Shown here piece after piece: positions 42,843 through 54,608 of a stretch of 64,000 bases of DNA; position 1 is the stretch's first letter; each line of letters starts with the position of its first letter. The notes beneath the pieces are model-generated. The model did no database searches, was not told the origin of the DNA, and saw only the letters and a program-made list of their open reading frames with translations. The DNA comes from Tetradesmus obliquus (lineage: Eukaryota > Chlorophyta > Chlorophyceae > Sphaeropleales > Scenedesmaceae): NCBI GenBank assembly GCA_030272155.1, contig CP126202.1, forward strand, positions 1,302,001-1,366,000, in the 5' to 3' direction. Made by a program: the position numbers and the translations under genes.

Positions 42843-44583
42843 TAGCACCTTCAGCATTTTACAGTGGAGCACATTGTCAGATACCATGCTACACTGTGCT
42901 GTACATGCTGCAGCGATAGCTCCCACGTTCAGATGCAGAAGATTGCGTGACTTCACCTGACATGCTCGTTGATTCGACCCGTATCATCACTTCTGAAGCT
43001 GGACTCGAGATCTCGGAAGCAGCAGCCGCACCTGCAGCTGGCTGACAAACATACGCGGTAGCGTGGTGTACAGTTCACGCGGCGGGGCGTACCACGCCGC
43101 CAGCAGGTGTGTGCGTGGGAAGCTGTAGTAATCTTGCCGCGTGTAACCGAAGGCTTCCAGGGCAGAGCCTAGGGAGTCAAGGCCCAAGCCAGGCACCTGC
43201 ACACATGAAAACCAACAAGGAACGGCAGCGCATGCATTACGCTGGGTTTAGCTGCATGTAACCAGTGCATCTATATGTGCTACACGACCAGCAGGTGTGT
43301 GCGCGGGAAGCTGTAGTAATCCTCAGGAGGCAGGCTGCCGCGTGTAATCGAAGGCTGACCGAAGGCTTCCAGGGCAGAGCCTAGGGAGTCAAGGCCCAGG
43401 CCAGGCACCTGCACACATGAACAACGACAGGGAACGGCAGCGCATGCATTACGCTGGGTTTAGCTGCATGTAACCAGTGCATTGATATGTGCTACACCGC
43501 CAGCAGGTGTGTGCGTAGGAAGCTGTAGTAGTCTTGCCGCATGTAGCCAAAGGCTTCTAGCGCAGAGCCCAGGGAGTCGAGGCCCAGGCCAGGCACCTGC
43601 AACCAAACAAGCACAAAGCACAGAACACAGCACGTTGGCTGCAGGCGCATTCAACAAGCACATTCAGGGGCCTCCAGCGCAGGGCTCAGTGACTTGGGAT
43701 GGAGAGCAGGGAATCTAACCATGCAGTCAAAAGGGTGTTCAGAGGTGTGATGAAGCTCCAATATGTGACTTAAACATCAATGCAAAGATGGACAGTTCAA
43801 CATAAAAAAAACAAATTTCAATGCAGGTTCAGAGCTCAAAGGACAGCTCACCCCGAAGGTGCGGAAGGCGAAGTGGTCATGGAAGAGCTGGTCCTTGCCA
43901 TAGCCCTGGGTGTACACGCGGTCAATGACCTGCCTGGCTGATGGGGTGCAGGCTGCATGTGCATTTTCACAGGCACCGCGGCAGCAGTGCAGCACAGTCA
44001 TTCAGTCTGAGTGTACACGCGGTCAATGACCTGCCTGGCTGATGGGGTGCAGGCTGCAAAGCAGAAATGCAGCGTTGGAAATGCAGCAGTGCAGCCCATT
44101 CAATCAGTACGAGTGTACACGCGGTCAATGACCTGCCTAGCCGATGGCGTGCAGGCTGCAGGCATAGCAACAGGCAGCATAACGGCAACACAGCTGAGTA
44201 TGATATTACAGCATATGGCAGGGCGGCATTAGCTGAGCCTGGCATTAGCTGAGCCTGGCATGCCAAAGTATCGACTAGGGTTTCACCAGCTTGTCAGCAA
44301 GCTGGAGCAAGCAGGAAGTCTGCCTTATCAGCTAGCTTGACTTAAAGTACATCTGTGCAGCAGCTAGGTACTCATCCAGCTTTGAGCTGGCATCCAGTCC
44401 TGGCAGCTGCCGCTGCATCAGCCTGTGTTTGCATTCTGGCAAAGCGAACGGCACAGCTGGCTGCAGCCAGCACGCAGCTGTTCAGCATGGCGCACCCAGG
44501 TAGCTGGATAGGATGTTGTCTAAAGAGGCCTTGAGCAGCCGGTTGGGTTCCTGCAAGGACAGCGATTGCCCTTGAATAAGCAT
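40636..44583 (-). CDS. DUF1338 2-oxoadipate dioxygenase/decarboxylase (HglS/YdcJ, plant FLO7 type)
   Basis: Model: complement(join(40636..40827, 41512..41586, 42030..42171, 42469..42701, 43032..43196, 43852..43952, 44496..44583)); 331 aa, in frame. Bacterial HglS is a non-haem Fe(II) enzyme converting 2-oxoadipate to 2-hydroxyglutarate in lysine catabolism; rice FLO7 is the plant relative. Seen: FHDHFAFRTFG with His56 and Arg60, FGYTRQDYYSFP, AAWYAPP, ESEYGAWVLVNGYRLNHTAL with His206, GFKLNEEGGLMK, TPDSGLLQCSTVAD, AYMEFVER with Glu278 and EHQRRDGFEAASAKDIF. The two His, the Glu and the Arg correspond to the metal ligands and substrate Arg of HglS. Exon order and spacing follow the plant homologues. 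In-frame Met codons extend upstream to about 44703, so an N-terminal organelle presequence is possible. Function in this alga is inferred. Confidence 0.87.
40890..41222 (-). repeat. Three echoes of the 5' end of DUF1338 exon 7
   Basis: Minus-strand copies of the acceptor and VHPVVGAYMEFVERK occur at about 40905-40965, 41045-41095 and 41175-41222, upstream of the real exon start at 40827. The most distal contains TAG in place of the Tyr codon. Confidence 0.93.
41395..41435 (-). repeat. Echo of the 3' end of DUF1338 exon 6
   Basis: GCTGATGTCATGGATTTCAC and TCTGCAGGAGCAGAGGTG on the minus strand copy the exon end and donor at 41512-41560. Confidence 0.88.
41893..41965 (-). repeat. Echo of the 3' end of DUF1338 exon 5
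   Basis: Encodes MKGCKLHEGGGLLKA, against MKGFKLNEEGGLMK at the real exon end (42030). A partial second copy of MKGF is fused in front of it. Confidence 0.88.
42176..42222 (-). repeat. (CTG)n tract forming the acceptor of DUF1338 exon 5
   Basis: CAG units on the plus strand, CTG in gene sense, end in CTGCCAG at 42172. Confidence 0.8.
42372..42396 (-). repeat. Echo of the 3' end of DUF1338 exon 4
   Basis: AGAGTACGGCGCGTGGTGAG on the minus strand copies the exon end and donor GAATACGGCGCATGGTGAG at 42460-42482. Confidence 0.8.
42728..42840 (-). repeat. (CTG)n-rich tract upstream of DUF1338 exon 4
   Basis: Interrupted AGC/CAG units on the plus strand, CTG in gene sense, within 140 bp upstream of the acceptor at 42702. 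Confidence 0.75.
43270..43600 (-). repeat. Two echoes of the 5' end of DUF1338 exon 3
   Basis: Copies of 100-110 bp (VPGLGLDSLGSALEAFGY and DYYSFPRTHLLA) at about 43490-43600 and 43280-43412, with flanking intron also duplicated. The real exon starts at 43196. Confidence 0.94.
43996..44160 (-). repeat. Two echoes of the 5' end of DUF1338 exon 2
   Basis: GCCTGCACCCCATCAGCCAG and GCAGGTCATTGACCGCGTGT recur at 44012-44058 and 44114-44160. The real exon starts at 43952. Confidence 0.93.
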
Positions 44584-45560
44584 GCAGGTGAACGCCTTGG
44601 CTGTGCTCAGCACCAACCGCTGCACAGTCAGCCTGCAGATGACCCATGTCTCTACCTGGGCCGTGCCAGTCATACGCCTTTCTTGGTGCCAAGCCCTAAC
44701 CACCATGCACGTTCTGCCAAGGTTGCACCGCCTGAGAAGCCGGCCTGAACTTGTCGTGCAGTGAGTGCTCAGGGCAAGGGCCTTGCACTGCATCCTGGTG
44801 AACTCAACCCAAGGGATTACAGGCTGTAGTAGCACTCAACTGATATCTTTCAAAAAAATTCAGCGAAGGCGGGAGCTTTTTGTTCGATGCAGCGTAATGA
44901 GAGGTGACCTGGCTGTGGCCCACGTCGACATGCACCCACCAGCAAGACTTCAACCGATCAGAAACTTGATACTTCAAGGGCGACTTCTAACCATGCTCTG
45001 AAGTATTGCATGCTTCGTAACATTACCTTGGCCCCGCCCCTAAACAGCGTGGAATTGTTCGTTCCTGCCTTGGGGGCCCCCTTGATCGCCCTGCTCGGCA
45101 TCTGGTTCGCCATAATTACATGTAGTGTGTACTGAGCTGTCTAAAATCAGGTGAATCAGGCCCGCCAGAGGTCACGTTTTGGTTCATTTGAGCTGTAGTA
45201 ATTGTCTGGTCCTTTTGAGCGCGTGGCTGCTGCGATAGCTGCGCTATCATATTAGTATCTATTAGCTTCAGTGCTGCTCGGATATCAGGGGAGCTGCAAA
45301 ACAGGAAGGTGCGTGAACCTGTCTATGAGTGCGGAGTAGCTAGCAAGCCTGGCTTTTGCGTGAGTGCATGCCATGATAGTGACTATTGTGTTTGTTCTGT
45401 GAGCTGAAGTGCTGCGGTGGCCGTTTCGCCTTCAAGAACCACTCACGGCTGGGACTGTAGAACTCTACGCTACCTTACCCGTCTCCTACCTCTCACATTT
45501 GTGAATGTGCCCCCTGCGTGGTTTTGAACACGACTTCAGGACTTGCAGCAGGCATCAGGC
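44584..45560. promoter_or_regulatory. Divergent upstream region of DUF1338 (-) and RING-CH (+) genes
   Basis: 977 bp between two start codons that face away from each other. It may hold the true 5' end of the DUF1338 gene (in-frame Met codons to about 44703). I see no recognisable promoter element. Confidence 0.5.
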
Positions 45561-47352
45561 ATGGCAGGAGGCAGGCAGCAGCAGCAGGAGCAGCAGCAAG
45601 CAGGAGATAATGCTGATTTGCATGATGATTCAGCCTCAGAGCAGCAGCCTTTGCTGGCAGATGGCCGCCCAGCGTCTCCCACCAAGCAGAGGAGCAAGCA
45701 GCCAGCACAGCAGCAGGCAGCTGCAGCAGTAGACGCGCCTCAGCAGCAGCAGGAGAGTGGCAGTAGCAAGGACGCTGTTGCAGCAGACAAGCAGCAGGCG
45801 TTGGGCCAGTGCAGGTGTGTGCTATGCTTACATACAAGGTGGTCTTCCTATGAGGTTCTGCCTCAAAGCTCAGCCATTGCATCGAGGCAGGATGCATCCA
45901 TGCGCCTGAAGAAGGCCAGATCATACATGCACAGCACTGTCCAGTCTTGACCCAGGTGATGTTATGGCCTGCTTCTCTGCCATCTGCGCTGTATTACATC
46001 CCGCACTGCCACATGCCACTGCTTGCACTCCTCGCCTTGCATACATCCCCGCTGCCTGCACTCTCCCATATCCCTCGCTGCTGCTTTCATCACACTTCTC
46101 CCCCTGCAGGATCTGCCTGGAGGAAGACCCCCCAAGCAACTTGGAAGCACCCTGCGGCTGCGCAGGCACGCAGCGCTACGCGCACCGCGAGTGCATCCAG
46201 AAATGGATCAACGAAAAGCACCACACCACCTGCGAGGTCTGCGCGCAGGCCTACCGCGGAGCGTACGTGGTGCCCCCGCCGCCGCCGCCTGCTACAATTC
46301 ACCTGCAGGGCGAGCCGCTGCATGCAGTAGCACCCCTGGGCAGCTTATACCTGACGGTTGAGGATGATCGGCTTGCAGGACAGCTGCTGGGGGATGTGTA
46401 TGATGATTGGGACGACCACAGGCAGCCGACAGTGTCCTGGTGCTTCTCCTTCATGATGTTCCTGCTGTTCATGATGTTCCTGCACTCCACAATGACGCTG
46501 TCAGTGGCAGACCCCTCAGCAGCAGCAGGAGGGGCAGCAGCAGGAGGGGCAGCAGCAGCAGCAGCAGGCGGCAGCAGCATGGGCCCCGGCGGCAGCCCTG
46601 CAGTTGATCCTGCAAGCGCAGGCGGTGCTGCGGGACCAGGCGGCATGCCTGGAGGTGATGCAGCAGCGGCAGCAGCAGGCTTCGCAGCAGGAGCGTCGCT
46701 GTTCCTGCTGTGGCTGCTGACGAAGTTGTTCCTGGTAGTGCTGCCGCTGCTGATGGTCATGCGGCTCGCTGCGAGGGCCCAGGAGCAGGCAGCAGAGGCT
46801 GATGCAGCAGCAGCAGCAGCAGCAGCAGCTGGGCGCGTTCCGGGGCTGGACGCTCCGCCTGCAGGACTCGTGTCAGCAGCAGCAGCAGCAAATGGTGGAG
46901 GCTTCCTGGCACGCTTTGCAGGTGGCAGCCACAGCAGGGGCCACAGCAGGGGCAGCAGCCTCACAGAGCTTGAGTTGGAGGTGCTGCAGGCACGGCGTGC
47001 AGCGCTGAATAGGCTGGGCAGGGATGCCACATTCTGGGGATCCGCTGCTGCTGCAGCAGCGCCTGCTGCTGCTGCTGCAGGTGCAGCGCGTGCGACTGGA
47101 GCGAATGGGCAGGCGGCAGCAGCGGCAGTGGCTGGGCAGCAGTCGGATGCTGTGGCGGCGGAGCAGCGCATGGTGGCTGCTGTGCGTGCAATGGTGCGTG
47201 CTGCTATCCTGTCTGCAACGCAGCGCGAGCTGGCACGGCAGCAGGCCAGGGCTGGGCAGGCAGGCGAGCAGCCCGGTGCTGCTGCTGCTGTTGCCGGCAG
47301 CCCAGCAGCACGCGCAGCAGGCAATGATGCCCGTTTGTCTGACATCGTATGA
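45561..47352 (+). CDS. RING-CH (MARCH-type) membrane E3 ubiquitin ligase
   Basis: Model: join(45561..45814, 46110..47352); 498 aa, in frame. MARCH-type ligases ubiquitinate membrane proteins from endomembranes. Seen: a C4HC3 RING-CH finger with Cys84, Cys87, Cys100, Cys102, His110, Cys113, Cys126 and Cys129, including PCGCAGTQRYAHREC and the conserved QKWI. Two hydrophobic segments follow at about 194-213 (Phe/Met-rich) and 276-303, fitting the two-helix MARCH layout. Gly/Ala-rich loops and an Ala-rich C-terminus are low complexity. The N-terminal 83 residues are Gln-rich and acidic. Start ATG 45561 opens [13 protein letters not shown]. The exon junction falls inside the finger (CRIC). Localisation and substrate are unknown. 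Confidence 0.9.
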
Positions 47353-48758
47353 ATTTATCCGCTGACTGGGGAACAGCCTTGGAATGCTTGTGTTGCTGCC
47401 AGCTCTCCAACAGCTGCTTGCGTGCTCTGTTTGGCTGCCCTAGTAGGCGATGTACAAAGACGGGTGTGTGCAGACAGTTGTGGCGCGTAAACCGTGGAGT
47501 TGCCGTGTATTATGGATGTGCTTTGTGTCCCTGGAACGGTGTACCACAGCTCAGATCGCATGCGGCAGGGCTGCGTGCAGCGGGCATACAGAACCAATTA
47601 CGTGTGGTGGCAGGGTGTCAGGCTATTGGGTTCACAATGGGTGTACATTGTCAGGTGTATAGGCAGGTGGTCGGCAAAATGGTGTCGCTCCTGTGCGGCA
47701 GCTACTGTTCGGCTCAAGTCAGCAGTAGCTGCCGGCTCAGGTTTGCACGCGTGGGTGGATGATAGGTTTGGGCGAAGTGTTGAGCAAGGTCGTGGTGGCT
47801 GGGTGGTTGCCGGACATGTCTCTATATCATACCCTACACTACATGCTGACCGCAATGCATACTATGCTGTCAGTAACAGCATCGGATGCATGTTGAAGTG
47901 GCAGCTGATTAACTGCTGGTGCAGCAGCGATACTATGTGCCATGGTTCATGGGGCACGCACAGCTACCTTGCTGCCAGCCACTGGTAGTGCTGTGGTGAG
48001 CGAGCCATCTGCGCTGTTGGCCCATTCGCGCATATATGTAATTGAAGCTTGGACAGCAACAGCAGGTTACACAACAGCAGCGCATGATCTGCAGCATGTA
48101 CTGTGGCTTGTGCGCAAAGAGTCAGGCATCATGTGGACGATGGTATTGTATGAATTGTCAGAGGACAGTGTAGTTGTAAGCATCGTGTCTTGCTGGTGCA
48201 TGTGTCCTCAACGCGTCTTCGTTTGTGGGGCACAGCCTGTGCTGTTGAGCAGCACCTGCATGATGATAATAGATGCATGTATCCCCTGCTCAGGCGAGCA
48301 TCAGGTTGAGATCCATTTATTGGACGGTGAGAATGTGTGTTGATGAGGCTGCAGAGTGCATGTCCATATTTATGCGGAAGCCTTTGCCCTGAGCCTGATG
48401 TAATGTCACAGATTGCCACATGATCAGTGGATGGTGATTTTAATGCCTGCCGTTAATGCAGGACGTCGCCGTGGTTGCAGCAAAATTGTCAGCGGGCTTC
48501 TTGGCCTTGTCAGGAGCGTTACAGCTGCATCCCATGCCGACGTTATACGCAGATCTTGGCACCTCACCCTGCTTAGTTGAGTTGTTCGGCGTCGAGTGGT
48601 TGGTGCTGGAATCCAGCAATCTGTTTAGGTGTACTTGGCAACCGACACGGGCGCTCTCGGCTTAATTCCCGCCCTTGCTGCTGTTTCGACGGAATGAGGC
48701 GATAGATATCATACATTGAATTTCTTTTCGGGTCGGAAAGACAACAAGCACGCTGGTC
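47353..48758. other. Intergenic: RING-CH 3' flank and OPR upstream region
   Basis: 1.4 kb with no convincing gene. Open frames here (for example 47494-47988) lack low-complexity bias, motifs or splice signals and have several rare-looking codons. TGTAA, the usual algal polyadenylation signal, occurs at 48038-48042. Confidence 0.5.
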
Positions 48759-51700
48759 ATGGCTGGGGCAGACGGCAGCAGCTGGTGGAGGAAGTCAGCA
48801 GACACCAGCATGCCTGCAGCATCTCGCAGCAATGTCAGTAGCAGCTGGACGTCGCAGAACCGAAAGATTGCAGCTGAAGATAACAGAGAAGACCGGAGAA
48901 GCAGCGCATCTAGCACCGTGGACAGGCAGCAGCACCAGCAGCACCAGCAGCACCAGCAGCACAGCCAGTTGTCCCGAGCAGCAGCAGGTGCAATCACATC
49001 CCAGCTGCGCGCAGCTCCCAATCCTCAAGAGCTCCAGCGGTTGCTGGACCGTTGGGGTTCGCAGCTAACAGCTCCACACATCTCTGCAGCACTGAATGCA
49101 CTCTCTAACATGACACATGAACACCCACGTGTCTTAGAGCCACTGCTGCGGCAGCAGCTGCTGCCAGCACTTGACAGCTTGATTCAGCAAGCAGAGGCAG
49201 CTACACACTTGCCATCAGCAGCAGCAGACAGCTCTGGTTTAGACAGCAGCATTACGCAGCAGCAGCAGCAGCCCCAGCTTGACTCCAGGTCCTGTGCCGT
49301 CGTCCTGCAGAGCCTATCACGCTTGCAGGAACGCAGTGGCTTGGCAACACCCACCAGTACAGCATATGACCTGCTGCTGCACTTCCTACAGCCTAGCGTG
49401 CTGCAGCAAGCCATACCGCAGGGCATCACCATGGTCACAACAGCAGCTGCCAAGCTGCACATCCCTGCGCGTGATGTGCAGCTGGAGCAGCTGCTCACAG
49501 CACTACTCGATCTTGAAGCCCGCAGAACAGCAGACAGCTGCAGCAGGGCACAGCAGCTGGAGCCCATGTATGTGTCTCAGACACTGTGGGGAGTAGCCAC
49601 CATGCTTGCAGCGCAGAAGCGCACTCCACCCAACGGCAAGCTGCTGCATCTCTTCCAAGATGTAGCAGCGCTGCTGACGCACCCGCAGCTGCAGCTCCTT
49701 CAAGCAGCAAAGCCAGTGGAGGTTTGTAACACGCTGTCAGCCTTTGTCATTGCAGAGCTTCCTGCAAGCAGCTTGCCAAGCCCAGGCTTTGCAGGAGAGC
49801 TGCTGGGCTGCCTTGCAGCGTTGCGGCACCTCAGGAGGGCAAGCGCAAGGGACATCAGCCGCACGCTGTGGGCAGCAGCAAAGCTGGGAGCAGCGGTGGA
49901 AGCAGCTGACTGCAACGCGCTGGTGGCTATGTTCTGCAGCAGTGAAATGCTGCGCAGCGCCAATGCGCAGGTGAGGATGCGCTCAATGTGAAGGCTGTGG
50001 CAGCTGTACAGTGAAGACATTAGACGCTCCATTGGGGCGCGGGGCCGATGGCGTTGATGCTATGGCTTGATGGGTAACATGATGATGAGTGAAGACATTA
50101 GTTTTACAGATTGCGACACCTGTATGCCATGTTCTGCAGCAGCGAGGTGCTGCGCAGCGCAAATGCGCAGGTGAGGATGGACCATTTGATATATATTATC
50201 TGCAGTTTGTGGTGCCGTGCATTGGAGCGACACCTGTATGCAGGGTGTGGCGCTAGCCTGCATCCACAAGTGCGTTTGGGGGTGAGCAGCAGCAGCTATT
50301 TCTGCCTCATTCTGATTGCGTGCACATGACAATAATGCGTCATGCACAACCCCACCAATGCTACGCCTGCCATGTGACTTACAGCCGTGTTCTTGCTGGC
50401 TGCGCACCTGTCAACCGCGCCTTGCAGGACATCGCAAACCTTTTGTGGGCGCTCGGCACCCTGCAGCAGCACGAGGCAGTGACCAGCCACGAGCTCTGCC
50501 TGCTGGCAGCAGCGCTGCTGGATCAAGCTCAGCAGCGGCGTGCTGCACCTCAGGAGATCAGCACTACGCTTTGGGGCCTAGCTACACTGCAAGCTCAGCT
50601 GCCAAGGCAGCTGCTGGTGCAGATCCAGGAGCAGTTTAGGCAGCCGCATATCTTGCAGGAAATAGCAGCAGATGAGACTGAGTCCCTGGGGCTGGTCAAC
50701 ACGCTGTGGGCTGCAGCAGCGCTGCACAAGGCGGGGCTGGCTGGTGCAAGCAGGAACTGGCGAGCACTGCCTTGCGCAGCAAGACAGGCAGCAGCAGCAG
50801 CAGCGGAGGCAGCAGCAGCAGCAGCAGCTCCAGAGCTGCAGCAGCCAGTGCTGCCTCCAGCAGCAGTGCAGCAACTGACAGACATGCTGACAGCACCTGG
50901 GCGGCTCTCACACCTCACGCCTTGCTCTGTCGGGCTGTGCCTTTGGTCAACGGCCACGCTCGGCGGCAGCCTGTCGTTTGACCAAGTGCTGGCGCTGGTC
51001 AAACGCTTCCTGCAGCCCAGCTGTCAGGCGCTGGCCCTGCCTTTGAACTTCACAAACACAGTGTGGGGCTGCATACGCCTGGGCAGGGTGGATGTCCTGC
51101 AAGAGCCAGGGTTGCTGCAGCAGCTAGTAGCTGCATACTTTGCAGCTGGGGCACCTGGCGGTGCTTGGAGCGGCAGCAGCGACCCTATGGCTGCTTCTAT
51201 GCTGCTGTGGGCGATAGCGCGCGCATCTAAGAGCAGTACGCACTGGGCAAGGCCAGCTCACAGCAGGAGGCTTGGCAGGCCAGTAAAGCACCAGCAGCAG
51301 CAGCAGCAGCAGCAACAAGAGTTTGCAGTGCAGCAGCAGGACAGCCAGGGACAGGAGTTCAGTGCTGTGCTGGTTCCCCAGAAGCAGGTGCAGCAGCTGC
51401 TAAGCATCTTCCTGCAGCGCAGCAGCATCAGCCAGGCAGACAGCGTCAACATGTCTACCGCGCTGTATGCAGCCGCTGCACTGGGCCTAGCAGTGAAGGC
51501 AGATGACCTCAACTGGATAGTCAAGGCCTACATGGCAAAGGTAGAGGAGGCTGGCGCAACAACCGCAGCACTGATGATGTATGCCATCACCAAGCTGCAG
51601 CGGTCTGCGCTGCTGCAGGCCAGCAGCAGCACCAGCAGGGGCATGCAGAGCATGGATACTGCTCAGGCTGACTCGCTGGTGCCAGTGCTGGTGCAGCTTA

Positions 51701-52418
51701 CACAGGTGAGGGGCCTTTGACATTCTTACGCTGTGCCTGCTGTTTGCAATGTCATGCAGATGAGTCTGGGTTGCATCAATGAAGTTGTATCAATGAACGC
51801 ATTGCATGTGTTTCAACGCTGCAGCACATTGTGCATTCTTCCCACAACAACCAGCTGGCATGCTATGAAACTTCCCCACTTTTGTGTGCTTCAAAGATGC
51901 CTCTCAGCAAGCAACTTGCTTCAAAACAAGATGTTTGTGATGTCACTGTTACTGCTGCTGCTGCTGCTGCTGCTACAGGAGATTGGCTGGCGGCTGCAGA
52001 TCGATGCAGGCAGCGAGGACGTTTCAATGTGTGTGCTCAGCTTGACTCGTGCTTACTTCTACGGTGACGAGCTGCAAGGCAGCAGCAGCAGCAGCAGCTG
52101 GAGCAACAGGCATCAGGAGCTGCTGCAGCAAGCCCTGCACCGGCTGCTGCGGCAGCTGCTGCAAGCTGGCAGCTTGGCTAAGCTGACCACAGTAGCACTG
52201 CTTGATGTGGTGTGGGCCTGTGGGGAGATGGGAGTTGCTGAGCCGCAGCTGCTGGATGCAGTTTGTAAGGAGCTACGGCTGTTCGATGCAGTGGATAAGC
52301 TGCAGCAAAGCGGGTTGGGGGCGGCTGCAGCATCACCAGCAGCAGCAGCAGCAGAAGCAGCAACAGCAGCAGCAGAGGTGTCTTTAAGGCCGTCAGCACC
52401 TTGGAGGCCCCGTCACTT

Positions 52419-52461
<43 letters not shown>

Positions 52462-53655
52462 GCAGCAGAACAGGTGCAGTCACAGCACCGAGACCATCAG
52501 TGGCGGCTGGGTGCAGCAAAGTGCAGCCAGCTGCTTGCTGCACTAGCTTCCCTGAACCACCTCAAGGATGACGTGTGGCAGGCAGTTATACAGCCATACC
52601 TACCAGCAGCAGCAGTAACAGCAGCAGATTCAGCCCCTGCTGAGGCACCAGCAGCTGAGGCGGATGCAGCACAGCAGCGTCTCTTGCCTGAGTGGGCCAC
52701 TCTGATGTGCTGGGCTGCGGCTGTCGGCAACTGCCACAGCTGCAGGAGCACTGTGCTGCAGCTGGTGCAGCAGCTAGCAGCTATCTCAGCCAGCAGTGCA
52801 AGTGCTGTTGCAGAGATGACTGTGGAGCAGCGCTGCCAGCTGTACCAAGTGCACTTGTGGCTGCATGACTGTGCAGCAGCTGAGGCAGCAAGCACAACAG
52901 CAGCACCAGCTGGAGAGGCAGACAGTGACCCAGCCCAGGTACCAGCCGCAGCAGCAGCAGCAGCTGACATATTCAAAAATGCAGGGCTAGCAACAGTTCT
53001 ATCAGCTGAGCAGCTACAGCAGTGCAGGCAGGACTGGTGCGCACAGGCAGCAGTGACGCGACCGTCATCATTACAAGGACATGTAGCAGCTGCACTGCGC
53101 AAGCTGCCGGGCTTGTCAAATGTGCAGCTTGAAGCACTTACAGATGATGGCTGCTACAGCATCGACATTGCTGCTGTAGTGACCAGCAGGCAGCAGCTGC
53201 TTGAGGCTGCTGCTGGAGCAGGTGCTGCTGGTTTGGCACATGATGCAGCAAGCGGCAGCAGCGCGGAGTCCACGGCGGCAGGAGCAGCTGAAGTTGCAAC
53301 CGGCGGCAGAGATGGCATGCAGCAGCTGCTGCTGGCAGTTGAGGTGGATGGGCCACAGCACTTCCTGTACCCTGCGCAGCATCTGAATGGCGAGAGCTTG
53401 TTACGAAGCAGGGCGCTGCGTGCGCGGGGCTATGCAGTCGTGCGGGTGCCCTGGCATGATGTCCAGCAGCTTGGCAGCAGCAGCAGCAGCAGCGCTGTGG
53501 CACAGCAGCAGCAGCAGCAGCAGCAGCAGCAAAGGGATCTTGAATTCGCGGCAAGTTGCAGTGCAGGCAGCACTGTCTCAGCAGCGCAGCCAGCTGCAGG
53601 CCGGCAGCAGGTGTTGGTTACCTACCTGGCTGGTATAGTTGCAGCAGCACTGTGA
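48759..53655 (+). CDS. OPR (octotricopeptide repeat) protein with C-terminal RAP domain
   Basis: Model: join(48759..49970, 50428..51705, 51979..53655); 1388 aa, in frame. OPR proteins bind organelle RNAs and control stability, splicing or translation of chloroplast and mitochondrial transcripts; most are chlorophycean. Seen: many helical repeats with the LW(A/G) core, for example DISRTLWAAAKLG, DIANLLWALGTLQ, EISTTLWGLATLQ, LVNTLWAAAALHK and NFTNTVWGCIRLG. A RAP domain lies near the C-terminus (about 1275-1335: LLLAVEVDGPQHFLY, ALRARGYAVVRVPWHDV). Poly-Gln, Ala and Ser runs separate repeats. The N-terminus has Arg, Ser and Ala but also Asp and Glu, so a transit peptide is possible but not clear. 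The third exon follows a CTG tract ending CTACAG. Target RNA cannot be predicted. Confidence 0.9.
50108..50178 (+). repeat. Echo of the 3' end of OPR exon 1
   Basis: Encodes YAMFCSSEVLRSANAQ followed by GTGAGG, against VAMFCSSEMLRSANAQ at the real exon end (49970). Confidence 0.93.
51952..51978 (+). repeat. (CTG)n tract forming the acceptor of OPR exon 3
   Basis: Seven CTG units end in CTACAG at 51978. Confidence 0.8.
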
Positions 53656-54424
53656 CAACTGCGCTGCCAGTGATTGCGTGTGATCGAGTTTGAGCGCATT
53701 TGCTGAGGGAGAGTGACGGGTGATGCGGCATGTCCTGTGCATGTAGGGGACTGTGTTGCTGTTGTTGATACACATATCGCAGTTGCTGGTTGCAGCCGTT
53801 GCTGCAAGTTGACGTTGTTGTAGGCACGAGAGCTGCTGCTGTCAGGAGGTAACGCCTGCTGCAAATTGAATTTAATGGTCTAACATGCTCAACCCGGGTA
53901 CCACGGAGCCTGTTGTTGGCTTGAAGACTGGCGGAAGATCCCGGAAGGCTTTCGCGTGGTAAAGATGTTCACAGTTGAAATGGCGACCAGGCGGCTGCTA
54001 CTTGATACCCTGCACCGTGTGACAGGATGATTCAGTTCCCAGCATTGGCACCATGCTTGCCACAATGATATGCTCTTACGATCAGCTCATGAACAACAGA
54101 AAGAAAGGATAGCACAGCAACAGCCAAAGCCGCTGTGCAGCACGCTGCCTGCAGTAATGCGGGAAAACAGCCGCCATGAATGACCCTTTCAAAGTCAAAG
54201 CAGCACCAAGTGTCAGGCTGGAACTGCTGTGCCACAGCGGTATCAGTGACAGCGCTTTTAGGGCTGCGCAATGCTCGAGCCATTGACTTTGTGCACGCCC
54301 TTTCTGAGCCACACACTGCTGCCGTCCTCGAGCCTCTCGCCTGGAACCGTTATGTGCACGCTGCATTTTGTGTACTACCACGCTTCAGCTGCAAACTCCT
54401 GGATCGATAGCAGCAGCATGAGAT
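53656..54424. other. Intergenic between convergent OPR and GST genes
   Basis: 770 bp of 3' flank shared by two convergent genes. No repeats, echoes or recognisable RNA gene seen. Confidence 0.5.
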
Positions 54425-54577
54425 TCAGGCCTCATCTGGCCTGTAACCCTTGACCCGCAGCTCATCTGTTGCTGCTGCGTAGTAGGCTGCAATCTCTGGC
54501 AGGCTGGCTATCTGGTTCCTGAAAACTGTCAGGGCAGGGAAGTCTGAAGCCACATCAGCAGGGATGCCTGCAACAGG

Positions 54578-54608
<31 letters not shown>

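Noticed and set aside
46299..47345. 348-codon minus-strand open frame opposite the RING-CH gene
   Set aside because: Mirror of the Ala/Gly-rich coding exon; it lacks any domain, while the plus strand has a clear RING-CH finger.
47494..47988. 164-codon open frame after the RING-CH gene
   Set aside because: No recognisable domain or splice signals; more likely 3' flank.
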